Shown piece after piece: positions 16,512 to 25,581 of a stretch of DNA of 64,000 nucleotides (its first letter is position 1; each line of letters starts with the position of its first letter). Below the pieces are notes generated by a model. It was given only the letters and a program-made list of their open reading frames with translations, searched no databases and was not told the origin of the DNA. The position numbers and the translations under genes were made by a program. The stretch is from CAVUMR01 sp963742715. GTDB lineage: Bacteria > Actinomycetota > Actinomycetes > Mycobacteriales > Micromonosporaceae. Location: contig CAVUMR010000001.1 of assembly GCA_963742715.1 (NCBI GenBank), positions 1,426,001-1,490,000 of the forward strand, given 5' to 3'.

Positions 16512-16993
16512 TGCCTGAGGTCGTCCTCGCGGTTGCCCGCTTCGGGTTCCTCGTACTGCTCTGGGTGTTCGTCTTCGCGGTAGTCGGTGTGATCCGGCGT
16601 GACCTGTGGGCGGGTTCGAAGCAGGCCAGGCTGGTCGCTTCACCGCGCGGTATGGGCAGTGGTGCCGCTCCGGCCCGGCCGGTCAAGGCCAAGCGCACCA
16701 AGTCCGCCCGCCAACTGGTGGTGACCGAGGGCGCGCTGGCCGGTACCCGGATCACGCTGACCGAGGCACCGATCACGATCGGCCGCGCCGAGGACTCGAC
16801 ATTGGTACTCACCGATGACTACGCCTCGACGCGGCACGCCCGCCTGGTGCCGCGCACCGGGCAGTGGTTGCTCGAGGACCTCGGCTCGACCAACGGGACA
16901 TACCTGGACCGCGCTAAGGTCACCGGACCAACACCTGTCCCCCTTGGCGTGCCGATCAGAATCGGCCGCACCGCACTCGAGCTACGGCCATGA
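16511..16993 (+). CDS. fhaB: FhaB/FipA: membrane-anchored FHA protein
   Basis: 160 residues. One N-terminal membrane helix (VARFGFLVLLWVFVFAVVGV), a basic linker, then an FHA domain (about residues 65-160) with ITIGRAEDSTLVL, STRHARL and DLGSTNGTYL. FipA/FhaB links PknA/PknB phosphorylation to FtsZ and cell division in mycobacteria. The ATG overlaps the fhaA stop by one base, and its own stop overlaps the pstP ATG, so the three are translationally coupled. Confidence 0.93.
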   Translation: MPEVVLAVARFGFLVLLWVFVFAVVGVIRRDLWAGSKQARLVASPRGMGSGAAPARPVKAKRTKSARQLVVTEGALAGTRITLTEAPITIGRAEDSTLVLTDDYASTRHARLVPRTGQWLLEDLGSTNGTYLDRAKVTGPTPVPLGVPIRIGRTALELRP

Positions 16994-18435
16994 CATTGAC
17001 CTTGCGATACGCGGCGCGCAGTGACCGCGGCCTGATCAGAGACGGCAACCAGGACTCCGTCTACGCCGGGCCGCGGCTGCTCGCCGTGGCCGACGGCATG
17101 GGCGGGATGGCGGCCGGCGACATCGCGAGCAACATCGTGATCGGCGCGCTCGCCCCGCTCGACGACGACGTACCGGGCGCCGACCTGGTCGACGTGCTGC
17201 GTCGGGCGGTAGCCGCGGCCAACCAGCAGCTCCGGGACGCTGTCGACGAGAATCCGCAGCTCGAGGGCATGGGCACCACGCTCACCTCGATGCTGTTCTC
17301 GGGCAGCAGGTTCGCCCTCGGGCACGTCGGCGACTCCCGCGCGTACCTGCTGCGCGACGGCGTACTGGCGCAGATCACCAAGGACGACTCGTACGTCCAG
17401 ATGCTCGTCGACGAGGGCCGGATCACCCAGGAGGAGGCGAGCAGCCACCCGCAGCGGTCGCTGCTCACCCGCGCGCTGGACGGCCGCGACGTCGAGCCGG
17501 AGTTCTCGCTCCGGGACGGCGTTCCCGGCGACCGGTACATGTTGTGCAGCGACGGCCTGTCCGGTGTGGTCAGTCAGGAGACCATCGAGGACACCCTGAA
17601 CGAGCTGCCCGACCCGCACCAGTGCGTCGACCGGCTGGTCCAGTTGGCGCTGCGCGGCGGCGGGCCGGACAACGTGACGGTGATCGTCGCCGACGTCACC
17701 GACCACGACATCGTCGAAGACCGGCCGGTGGTGGGCGGCGCGGCGGCACGGGACCGCGGCATGGCCACCGCCGCCGACCCGACCAGCGCGGCCGCGCGGG
17801 CGGCCGCCGCCTCGGTACGCCCGGTCGAGCCGGTCGCCGAGGTGCCGGACGAGGACGCCGAGGAGGCGCCGGGCAAGCCGCACAGGGTACGCAACAGCCT
17901 GGTGCTGCTGGTGCTGCTCGTACTGCTCGGCACCGGCGGCTGGTACGGCTGGCGCTACACCCAGTCGCAGTACTACGTCGGCGCCACCTCGGACGGCCAC
18001 GTCGCGGTGTTCCGGGGCGTACCCGGTCAGCTGGTCGGACTGCGGATGTCCAGTGTGGACGTACAGAGCCCGACCGAGCTGACCGACCTGACCCGGGTGG
18101 CCCGCAACCGGGTACGCGACGGCATCCCGGCCAAGGACCGGCACGACGCCCAGCGCATCCTCACCGACCTGACCTCGGAAGACCCGGGCAACCAGAACCT
18201 GCTGCCGCCGTGCCCGCTGCCCTCGCAGTCGCAGTCGCAGTCGCCGGGCAACACCTCCACCTCGGCCTCGCCCACCCCCAGGACCACTCCCCGGGCCACC
18301 GGCAAGCCGTCGCCGCGGGCGACCGCCAGCGCCAGCGCCGGCGCGACCGGCAGCCCGACCGGTTCGGCGACGATGGCCGGCACTCCGTCTCCGAGCTCCG
18401 TCCAGGAAAGTCCCGACTGCCGCCCGGACAGGTGA
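16990..18435 (+). CDS. pstP: PP2C-type Ser/Thr protein phosphatase PstP
   Basis: 481 residues. The cytosolic PP2C domain (about 5-235) has the metal motifs DGNQDSVY, VADGMGGMAAGD, GHVGDSRAYL and GGGPDNVTV. An acidic/Ala linker follows, then one membrane helix (NSLVLLVLLVLLGTGGWYGW, about 297-317) and an extracytoplasmic part ending in a Ser/Thr/Pro-rich tail. PstP reverses PknA/PknB phosphorylation of cell-wall and division proteins. The start overlaps the fhaB stop by 4 nt; the next gene starts 10 bp after the stop. Confidence 0.93.
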   Translation: MTLTLRYAARSDRGLIRDGNQDSVYAGPRLLAVADGMGGMAAGDIASNIVIGALAPLDDDVPGADLVDVLRRAVAAANQQLRDAVDENPQLEGMGTTLTSMLFSGSRFALGHVGDSRAYLLRDGVLAQITKDDSYVQMLVDEGRITQEEASSHPQRSLLTRALDGRDVEPEFSLRDGVPGDRYMLCSDGLSGVVSQETIEDTLNELPDPHQCVDRLVQLALRGGGPDNVTVIVADVTDHDIVEDRPVVGGAAARDRGMATAADPTSAAARAAAASVRPVEPVAEVPDEDAEEAPGKPHRVRNSLVLLVLLVLLGTGGWYGWRYTQSQYYVGATSDGHVAVFRGVPGQLVGLRMSSVDVQSPTELTDLTRVARNRVRDGIPAKDRHDAQRILTDLTSEDPGNQNLLPPCPLPSQSQSQSPGNTSTSASPTPRTTPRATGKPSPRATASASAGATGSPTGSATMAGTPSPSSVQESPDCRPDR

Positions 18436-18445
18436 GCCCGAGCTC

Positions 18446-19915
18446 GTGACCGCGCCAGCCCACGCCAACCCGAACACCTCGCCCGCAGCCGGGGCGCGGT
18501 CGGGCCGGCGTATGCCCACCGGTCGCAACGCGGAGCTGGCACTGCTCCTGTTCGCGCTGATCCTGGTACTGGCGCTGGCCGCCTCGATGAACGCGGCGCT
18601 GCTCGGTTCGGTCGGACTGAACGTGATCCTGCTACCGGCCCTGGTCGGCTTCGTGTTCCTGGTCGCGCACGTCGCGCTGCGCTTCCTCGCGCCGTACGCG
18701 GATCCGGCGATCCTGCCCTGCGCGGCCCTGCTCAACGGGCTCGGCGTGGTGTTCATCCGACGGATCGACCTCGGCCTGGAGGACCCCGGCAAGCGGCCGG
18801 ACTATCCGGACTTCGCCGGGCTCGGCATCCAGCAGTTCATCTGGACGATCGTGGCGGTCGGCGCCTTCATCGCGCTGCTGCTGGTGGTCCGCGACCACCG
18901 GTCGCTGTCCCGGTACGCCTACACGCTCGGTCTGGCCGGCATCGTGCTGGTGGCCATCCCGGCGATCCTGCCGGCGCGGTTCAGCGAGGTGAACGGCGCC
19001 AAGCTGTGGATCAAGACCCCGATCGCTTCGGTACAGCCAGGCGAGTTCGCCAAGCTCGCGCTGTTCACGTTCTTCGCCTATTACCTGGTACGCAAGCGGG
19101 AAGTGCTGTCGCTGGCCAGCCGCCGGGTCCTCGGCATCGACTTCCCCCGCGGCCGCGACCTCGGCCCGGTCATCGCGGTGTGGGTGGCGAGCCTGCTGGT
19201 ACTGGTGTTCGAGAAGGACCTCGGTACCTCGCTGATGTACTTCGGCACCTTCGTGGCGATGATGTACATCGCGACCGAGCGGACGAGCTGGCTGCTGATC
19301 GGTGTCGGACTGTTCGCCGGTGGTGCGTTCACGGCGTACTCGCTGGGTACCGTGCTCGGCCCGTTCGCCAACTTCTACCAGCGCGTACACATCTGGCTGG
19401 ACCCGTTCGCCGACCCCGGCGACAGCGGCTACCAGCTCGTCCAGTCGCTGTTCGGGCTGGGTTCGGGCGGGCTGTTCGGCACCGGTCCGGGCGCCGGTGA
19501 GCCGCAGACGGTACCGCTCGCCCAGAGCGACTTCATCACCGCCGGTTTCGGCGAGGAGATCGGCCTGTTCGGGCTGATCGCGATGGTGATGGTGTACCTG
19601 CTGATCGCCGAGCGGGGGCTGCGCACCGCGCTGCTCGTCCGGGACTCGTTCGGCAAGCTGCTCGCCGGCGGGCTGGCCTTCTCGCTCGGACTGCAGGTCT
19701 TCGTGATCGTCGGCGGGGTCAGCAAGCTCGTCCCGCTGACCGGGTTGACCACCCCGTTCCTGTCCTACGGGGGTTCCTCCCTGGTGGCGAACTGGATCCT
19801 GGTGGCCCTGTTGCTGCGGATCAGTGACGGCGCACGCCGGCCGGTCGACCCGGCCGCCGGCGGGTCCGTACCGCCGCGGATCTCGACAGCGACGACCGAG
19901 GTGGTACACCTGTGA
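18446..19915 (+). CDS. rodA: SEDS-family peptidoglycan polymerase (RodA/FtsW type)
   Basis: 489 residues with about ten to twelve hydrophobic segments. SEDS hallmarks are present: a conserved extracellular loop with NGAKLWI, QSDFITAGFGEE, and the C-terminal TGLTTPFLSYGGSSL. It polymerises glycan strands from lipid II together with a class B PBP, here encoded by the overlapping next gene. Located in the pknA/pknB operon as in mycobacteria and streptomycetes, where the gene is called rodA or ftsW-like. Starts at GTG; RBS is weak (GAGCCCGAG). Confidence 0.92.
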   Translation: MTAPAHANPNTSPAAGARSGRRMPTGRNAELALLLFALILVLALAASMNAALLGSVGLNVILLPALVGFVFLVAHVALRFLAPYADPAILPCAALLNGLGVVFIRRIDLGLEDPGKRPDYPDFAGLGIQQFIWTIVAVGAFIALLLVVRDHRSLSRYAYTLGLAGIVLVAIPAILPARFSEVNGAKLWIKTPIASVQPGEFAKLALFTFFAYYLVRKREVLSLASRRVLGIDFPRGRDLGPVIAVWVASLLVLVFEKDLGTSLMYFGTFVAMMYIATERTSWLLIGVGLFAGGAFTAYSLGTVLGPFANFYQRVHIWLDPFADPGDSGYQLVQSLFGLGSGGLFGTGPGAGEPQTVPLAQSDFITAGFGEEIGLFGLIAMVMVYLLIAERGLRTALLVRDSFGKLLAGGLAFSLGLQVFVIVGGVSKLVPLTGLTTPFLSYGGSSLVANWILVALLLRISDGARRPVDPAAGGSVPPRISTATTEVVHL

Positions 19916-21363
19916 ACAAACCGCTGCGCCGGGTAGCAATCGCCGTGATGGCGCTGTTCGCGCTGCTCATGCTGAACCTGAACTGGGTTCAGTTCGTCAA
20001 GAATGACGAGTACCGCAACAACCCGCTCAACCACCGCGTGGTTCTTTCTGAGTACCAGCGACAGCGGGGTTACATCTTGGTCGATCGCGACGCTGTGGCG
20101 TTGTCCAGGGACACCGGCGGCGAGTTGCGCTATCAGCGCTTCTACCCGCAAGGGCCGGTGTACGCCCAGATCACCGGGTACAAATCGCTCGTCGTGGGCA
20201 AGGCAGGTATCGAAGCGGCACAGGACTCGATCCTGTCCGGTGACGACGCCCAGCTGTTCGTCCGCCGGGTCTCCGACATGATCACCGGCCGCCAGCAGTT
20301 GGGGGGAGCCGTCGTCCTCACCGTGGACCGGCGGGCGCAGGAGACCGCGTACAACGACCTCAACCGGCTGCACGCGAAGGGCGCAGTGGTCGCGCTCAAC
20401 CCGAAGACCGGCGCGATCCTGGCCATGGTGTCCACGCCGAGCTTCGACCCGAACCGGCTGGCCACCCATGACCGGGCCAAGGTCCAGCAGGCGTGGAACG
20501 GGTACCTCAACGACAAGAGCAACCCGCTGATGAACCGCGCGATCGGCGACACCTGGCCGCCCGGCTCGACGATGAAGGTCATCGTGTCCGCGGCCGCGCT
20601 CGAGCACGGCTACCAGCCGGACACGATGGTTCCGGCCGGGCCGTCGTACACCCCGCCGCAGACCACGGTGGAGATCCACAACGCCGTACCGTCGATCTGT
20701 CCGGCCTCGCGGGTGAGCCTGAAGGAAGCCCTGACGGTCTCCTGCAACACGGCGTACGCCCAGCTCGGGGTGCGGCTCGGTGCGGACGTGGTGCGGGACA
20801 AGGCGCGTGACTTCGGTTTCGAGGACAATTCGCTGGAAATCCCGATGAAGGTCGCGCCGAGCCAGACCGGCCCGATGAGCGACCCGCCGGCCGTGGCGCA
20901 GTCGGCCATCGGCCAGCGGGACGTACGCGAGACCCCGCTGCAGAACGCGCTGGTCGCGGCCGCGGTGGCCAACGGCGGCCGGGAGATGAAGCCGTACCTG
21001 ATCCAGGAGATCCAGGGTCCGGACTTCGCCACCCTGCAGACCGCACACGAGGAGGAATGGCGGCAACCGATCAGCTCGGGCACCGCGTCCGCTCTGCGGG
21101 ACATGATGGTGAGCGTGGTGGAGAACGGCACCGGCACCGCGGCTCGGCTCGACGGGTACGACGTCGGCGGCAAGACCGGCACCGCCGAGCACGGTGAGAC
21201 AACCGGCGAACACGGCTGGTTCATGGGCTTCGCGGCGAAGAATGGTGACCCGCAGGTCGCGATCGCCGTCTTCCTGGAGGGGTACGGGCCGGACGGCAGC
21301 CACGAGGCGACGCGCATCGCCGGAGACGTGATGTGCGCAGCGATGGACGGGTGCAGACGATGA
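19912..21363 (+). CDS. pbpA: Class B penicillin-binding protein PbpA
   Basis: 483 residues. One N-terminal membrane anchor (VAIAVMALFALLMLNLNWVQF), then a dimerisation region and a transpeptidase domain. Active-site motifs: S219-T-M-K222, S277-C-N279 and K421-T-G-T. It crosslinks peptidoglycan and pairs with the SEDS polymerase encoded just upstream; the GTG start overlaps that stop by 4 nt. Length and single-anchor layout match mycobacterial PbpA, a PknB-regulated division enzyme. Confidence 0.94.
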   Translation: MNKPLRRVAIAVMALFALLMLNLNWVQFVKNDEYRNNPLNHRVVLSEYQRQRGYILVDRDAVALSRDTGGELRYQRFYPQGPVYAQITGYKSLVVGKAGIEAAQDSILSGDDAQLFVRRVSDMITGRQQLGGAVVLTVDRRAQETAYNDLNRLHAKGAVVALNPKTGAILAMVSTPSFDPNRLATHDRAKVQQAWNGYLNDKSNPLMNRAIGDTWPPGSTMKVIVSAAALEHGYQPDTMVPAGPSYTPPQTTVEIHNAVPSICPASRVSLKEALTVSCNTAYAQLGVRLGADVVRDKARDFGFEDNSLEIPMKVAPSQTGPMSDPPAVAQSAIGQRDVRETPLQNALVAAAVANGGREMKPYLIQEIQGPDFATLQTAHEEEWRQPISSGTASALRDMMVSVVENGTGTAARLDGYDVGGKTGTAEHGETTGEHGWFMGFAAKNGDPQVAIAVFLEGYGPDGSHEATRIAGDVMCAAMDGCRR

Positions 21364-21376
21364 GGGAGAACACCCG

Positions 21377-22942
21377 ATGCTGATGCCGGGCATCACGCTG
21401 GGCGGCCGGTACCGGCTGGACGAGCGGATCGCCAGCGGCGGCATGGGCGACGTGTGGCGGGCCGACGACGTCGTGCTCGGCCGTACCGTCGCGGTGAAGG
21501 TGCTGCAGCCGGCGATGCTCGCCGAGCCGGGTTTCGCGGAGCGCTTCCAGGCCGAGGCGCGGGTCATGGCCACCCTCAACCACCCCGGCGTGGTCCGGAT
21601 CTACGACTACGGCGAGAACGCCGCGCCGGGCGGTGGGCAGCTCGCCTACCTGGTGATGGAGTACGTCGAGGGCGAGCCGCTGTCCCGGGTCCTCCAGCAG
21701 GCCGGCCGGCTGACCCCGAGTCGGGCGATGGACCTGGTCGCGCAGGCCGCCGACGCGCTCCAGGCGGCACACGACCACGGTGTCGTACACCGCGACGTCA
21801 AGCCCGGCAATCTGCTCGTACGCCCGCAGGGCCGGCTGGTACTGACCGACTTCGGCATCGCCCGCAGCGCCATGTCGGGTGCGCTCACCCAGGCCGGTTC
21901 GATCCTCGGTACCGCCTCGTACGTGTCGCCCGAGCAGGCGACCGGCACCAAGGTGACGTACGCCAGTGACGTGTACTCGCTGGGCGTGGTGGCCTACCAG
22001 TGCCTTGCCGGCCACCGGCCGTTCGAGGGCGACAATCCGATCGAAGTCGCGATGCGGCACATCAACGAGCCGCCGCCGGCGCTTCCGGCCGACGTACCCC
22101 CGGCGGTCCGGGAGCTGGTCGGCGTCGCGATGGCCAAGGACCCGGCGCACCGCTGGCCGACCGCGAGCGCGATGGCGACCGCGGCCCGGCGGGCCGCCCG
22201 GGGCGAGCAGGTCGCCGATCCGCGGCTGGGCTCGAACACCAGCACCCACCTGCTGGCGGCCGGCGCGACCGCGCCGACGAGCCCGGCAACCGGCGGTACC
22301 GGCCCGGTCAGCCCGGCCGGCTACTCGCCCGGGATCGCCGCCATGCGGGGCGGCGCGGCCGACCAGACCTACCAGTACGGCGGCGGCAACGGCGCTGGCG
22401 ACAAGGACGGCAAGCGGTCCGGCGGACTCACCGCCGCGCTCGTGGCCGGTGCGCTGCTCGTGGTCTTCGCGCTCGGCGGTATCGGGTACGTCCTGCTGAG
22501 TTCGCATGACCGGGACCGCGGCTCGGACAACCCGTCGAAGACCAGCAGCAACAGTCCGGTGAACGCGGAGATCGTCCTGTCCGAGGCCGACTACCTGGGC
22601 AAGGACTATGCCGAGGTGGCGAAGAAGCTCACCGGGATGGGCCTGCACCCGAGCAGGCTCACGTTCCACCAGGACGGCTACAAGACCGGCCAGGTGACCA
22701 GCATCTCGCCCACCACGGTGCACAAGGGCGACAGCGTCGAGGTCGGGGTGCAGCCAGACTGGGACGAGCCGCCGACGATGCCGACGATCTCGCCGAGCAA
22801 GCCCAGTGCCTCGCCGAGCCCCAGCCCGTCCGCGTCGGTCACCACCAGCGATACCCCGACGCCATCCACTTCCACCTCCACCGAGCCTGAAACCGGGACC
22901 GGGGCGGGGCGCAGACACTCGAATGAAGGACTGACACGATGA
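21377..22942 (+). CDS. pknA: Receptor-type Ser/Thr protein kinase PknA
   Basis: 521 residues. Kinase domain (about 11-275) with IASGGMGDVW, VAVKVL, HRDVKPGN (catalytic Asp140), DFGIA and a Thr-bearing activation loop. A Pro/Ala-rich juxtamembrane part, one membrane helix (about 351-374) and a single extracellular PASTA-like domain (ADYLGKDYAEVAKKLTGMGL) with a Ser/Pro/Thr tail follow. Mycobacterial PknA lacks a clear PASTA domain, so the extra domain suggests its own ligand sensing. ATG 14 bp after the pbpA stop with GAGGGAG upstream; its end overlaps pknB (ATGA). Confidence 0.92.
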   Translation: MLMPGITLGGRYRLDERIASGGMGDVWRADDVVLGRTVAVKVLQPAMLAEPGFAERFQAEARVMATLNHPGVVRIYDYGENAAPGGGQLAYLVMEYVEGEPLSRVLQQAGRLTPSRAMDLVAQAADALQAAHDHGVVHRDVKPGNLLVRPQGRLVLTDFGIARSAMSGALTQAGSILGTASYVSPEQATGTKVTYASDVYSLGVVAYQCLAGHRPFEGDNPIEVAMRHINEPPPALPADVPPAVRELVGVAMAKDPAHRWPTASAMATAARRAARGEQVADPRLGSNTSTHLLAAGATAPTSPATGGTGPVSPAGYSPGIAAMRGGAADQTYQYGGGNGAGDKDGKRSGGLTAALVAGALLVVFALGGIGYVLLSSHDRDRGSDNPSKTSSNSPVNAEIVLSEADYLGKDYAEVAKKLTGMGLHPSRLTFHQDGYKTGQVTSISPTTVHKGDSVEVGVQPDWDEPPTMPTISPSKPSASPSPSPSASVTTSDTPTPSTSTSTEPETGTGAGRRHSNEGLTR

Positions 22943-24633
22943 CCGCGCAGGCCCGCCTCCTCGGTGGGAGGTACCAGGTCGGCGAACTGCTCGGCTATGG
23001 CGGCATGGCCGAGGTACACCGGGGGCGCGACCTGCGGCTCGGTCGCGATGTCGCGATCAAGATGCTGCGTACCGACCTCGCCCGCGACGCCACGTTCCAG
23101 GCCCGGTTCCGGCGCGAGGCGCAGAACGCGGCCTCGCTCAACCACCCGGCGATCGTGGCCGTGTACGACACCGGCGAGGAGCGCGGGGCGGACGGCGAGA
23201 GCCTGCCGTACATCGTGATGGAGTTCGTGAACGGTCGCACCCTCAAGGAGGTGCTGGCGGCCGAGGGGCGGTTCATGCCCCGGCGGGCCACCGAGATCGC
23301 CGCCGACATCTGCGGCGCGCTCGAGTTCAGCCACCGGCACGGCATCATCCACCGGGACATCAAGCCCGGCAATGTGATGCTCACGCCGGCCGGTCAGGTC
23401 AAGGTCATGGACTTCGGCATCGCCCGCGCGGTCGCCAGTACGACCGCCACCATGACCCAGACCAGCGCGGTCATCGGCACCGCGCAGTACCTCTCGCCGG
23501 AGCAGGCGCGCGGCGAGACGGTGGACGCGCGGAGCGACGTGTACGCCACCGGTTGTGTGGTGTACGAGTTGGTCTGCGGCGAGCCGCCGTTCACCGGGGA
23601 CAACCCGGTCAGCGTGGCCTACCAGCACGTACGGGAGGACCCGCACCCGCCGAGCGAGCGCAATCCGGACGTCACGCCGGACGTGGACGCGGTGGTGCTC
23701 AAGGCTCTGTCGAAGAATCCGGCCAACCGGTACCAGTCCGCCGCCGAGATGCGTGCCGACCTGCTCCGCGCGGCCAACGGCCGGCCGGTACGCGCCACCC
23801 CGGTGCTCCCACCGGACGAGCGCACCCAGTACATCGCGCCGATGCCGGCCGGCGGTCCACCGACCGTGCCCGCGTCCCGTACCGACGAGAACCGCCGCCG
23901 CGCGGCCGCCTGGGTGCTCATCACGCTCGGGCTGCTCGCGGTGTTCGCGATCGCGGCCGTGGGCACCGGGTTGTACCTGGCCAACAGGTCGGTACCGGTG
24001 ACCGTGCCGGATGTGGTGGGCCAGCCCGAGCAGGAGGCGCGCTCGATCCTGACCACCAAGCAGTTCAAGGTCGAGACCCAGCCCGGCTTCTCCACCGCGG
24101 AAGAGAAGGGCAAGGTCGTCGCGCAGAGCCCGCAGGCCAGCGACAGCGCACCGAAGGGCAGCACCGTACTGCTCACGATCGGCGCCGGCCCGAAGACGAC
24201 GACCATCCCGAACCTGCGTGGGTATACCAAGCAGGGCGCGGAGGAGTCCCTCAAACAGAACAAGCTCAAGGGCAAGTTCGTCGAGGTCGACAGCGAGCTG
24301 GCCGAAGGCACGGTGGTCGGCACCGATCCGGCGGCCGGCAGCAAGGTCGCCGAAGGCGCCACCGTCACGGTGCAGCTGTCGAACGCGTCGATGATCTCGG
24401 TGCCGGACGTGATCGGAAAGACCCAGGAGGAAGCGACCTCGATGCTGGGCGACTTCGAGGTCCAGGTCGTACCGGTCACCACCGGCGATGCCGCGCCCGG
24501 CACGGTCACCGGCCAGGAGCCGGAGGCGGGCAAGCCGTGGAAGAAGGGCGACACGGTCAAGATCTTCGTCCGGCAGACCGAGCCGTCGCCGACGTCGTCG
24601 ACCGTGACGGTCTCTCCCTCGCCGCCGGCGTAA
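22939..24633 (+). CDS. pknB: PASTA-domain Ser/Thr protein kinase PknB
   Basis: 564 residues. Kinase domain (about 9-270) with LGYGGMAEVHRG, VAIKML, HRDIKPGN (catalytic Asp140) and DFGIARA, and an activation loop rich in Thr (TTATMTQTSAVIGTAQY). One membrane helix (about 322-347) and three PASTA domains follow, starting near VPDVVGQPEQEA, IPNLRGYTKQGA and VPDVIGKTQEEA. M. tuberculosis PknB has four. PASTA domains bind muropeptides or lipid II and control growth. Last gene of the fhaA operon; translationally coupled to pknA. Confidence 0.95.
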   Translation: MTAQARLLGGRYQVGELLGYGGMAEVHRGRDLRLGRDVAIKMLRTDLARDATFQARFRREAQNAASLNHPAIVAVYDTGEERGADGESLPYIVMEFVNGRTLKEVLAAEGRFMPRRATEIAADICGALEFSHRHGIIHRDIKPGNVMLTPAGQVKVMDFGIARAVASTTATMTQTSAVIGTAQYLSPEQARGETVDARSDVYATGCVVYELVCGEPPFTGDNPVSVAYQHVREDPHPPSERNPDVTPDVDAVVLKALSKNPANRYQSAAEMRADLLRAANGRPVRATPVLPPDERTQYIAPMPAGGPPTVPASRTDENRRRAAAWVLITLGLLAVFAIAAVGTGLYLANRSVPVTVPDVVGQPEQEARSILTTKQFKVETQPGFSTAEEKGKVVAQSPQASDSAPKGSTVLLTIGAGPKTTTIPNLRGYTKQGAEESLKQNKLKGKFVEVDSELAEGTVVGTDPAAGSKVAEGATVTVQLSNASMISVPDVIGKTQEEATSMLGDFEVQVVPVTTGDAAPGTVTGQEPEAGKPWKKGDTVKIFVRQTEPSPTSSTVTVSPSPPA

Positions 24634-24696
24634 CCGCTCGCCGCCTCCGCACGCCGCCTCTGCCCGCCGCCTCCCGCCCACGCGAGCGGCGAGCGG
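24634..24696. terminator. Putative bidirectional terminator between pknB and pabA
   Basis: CCGCTCGCCGC (24634-24644) pairs perfectly with GCGGCGAGCGG (24686-24696) around a 41-nt loop, right after the pknB stop and before the converging pabA stop. The loop is long, so strength is uncertain. Confidence 0.4.
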
Positions 24697-24717
24697 CCCG
24701 GGGCTCGCGCGGGCGGC

Positions 24718-25368
24718 TCAGCCGAACGCGGCGAGCCGGCGCTCCTCCACCTCGGCCGCGAGTACCGGCACCCGGTCCAGCGCGATCGGGTGCCCGCAGG
24801 CCGCGAGCCAGTTGGCGAGCATCAGGTGCCCGCCCTGCGTGAGTACCGACTCGGGGTGGAACTGCACGCCTTCCAGCGGCAACTCGCGGTGGCGCATCGC
24901 CATCACCACGCCGCTGGCGGTCCGCCCGGTCACCACCAGATCGTCGGTCAGCGTGTGCCGCTCCACGGCGAGCGAGTGGTACCGGGTCGCGATGAACGGA
25001 TCGGGCAGTCCGGCCAGTACCCCGCTGCCGTCGTGCTGTACCTCGCTCGTCTTGCCGTGCAGCAGCTCCGGCGCCCGTCCCACGGTCGCGCCGTACGCCA
25101 CGCCGATCGCCTGGTGTCCGAGGCACACTCCGAGAATCGGTACCTGTCCGGCCAGCTGCTGCACGAGCGGGACGCAGATGCCCGCGCGCTCGGGAGTACC
25201 GGGTCCGGGCGAGAGCAGGATGCCGGCCACGTCCAGCCGGCCCGCCTCGGCGACCGTGATCTCGTCGTTGCGACGTACCACGCACTCGGCACCGAGCTGG
25301 CCGAGGTACTGGACGAGGTTGAACACGAACGAGTCGTAGTTGTCGACGACGAGGACCCGGGGGGTCAT
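24718..25368 (-). CDS. pabA: Glutamine amidotransferase of aminodeoxychorismate/anthranilate synthase
   Basis: 216 residues, class I glutamine amidotransferase. Oxyanion motif SPGPGTPE, nucleophile motif GVCLGHQAIG and catalytic His in GVQFHPESVLT are all present. It supplies ammonia to PabB or TrpE, making p-aminobenzoate (folate) or anthranilate (tryptophan). This position between pknB and the sortase is conserved in actinobacteria and usually annotated pabA/trpG; the partner subunit is not nearby. ATG 25368 has GGAG 8 bases upstream; the longer frame from 25443 adds a non-conserved Pro/His-rich leader. Confidence 0.9.
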   Translation of the reverse strand: MTPRVLVVDNYDSFVFNLVQYLGQLGAECVVRRNDEITVAEAGRLDVAGILLSPGPGTPERAGICVPLVQQLAGQVPILGVCLGHQAIGVAYGATVGRAPELLHGKTSEVQHDGSGVLAGLPDPFIATRYHSLAVERHTLTDDLVVTGRTASGVVMAMRHRELPLEGVQFHPESVLTQGGHLMLANWLAACGHPIALDRVPVLAAEVEERRLAAFG

Positions 25369-25393
25369 GCGGTACTCCGGTAACTGACGGGGG

Positions 25394-25579
25394 TCAACGG
25401 GTGGGGGCCGGTGCCGGTGTGCCGGACTCGACCTGTACGTCATCGAATGGCAGCAGTGGTTCTGCCTTGGGAAAGATCACCAGCCACAGCACCGCGACCG
25501 CGGCGGCTACCAGGATCAGGGAGCCGAGCAGCTTTCCGGGCAGGCCCAACGGCAGCTTGCGCCAGATCCAGCCGTACAT
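25394..25579 (-). CDS. Small single-pass membrane protein next to sortase
   Basis: 61 residues: MYGWIWRKLPLG, then a basic turn, one hydrophobic helix (LLGSLILVAAAVAVLWLVIF) and an acidic tail outside. ATG preceded by an excellent GGAGGATAGGG. It starts only 2 bp after the sortase stop, so it is coupled to it. A gene of this size commonly follows the class E sortase in related genomes. It may assist or anchor the sortase, but its function is unknown. Confidence 0.8.
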   Translation of the reverse strand: MYGWIWRKLPLGLPGKLLGSLILVAAAVAVLWLVIFPKAEPLLPFDDVQVESGTPAPAPTR

Positions 25580-25581
25580 CC

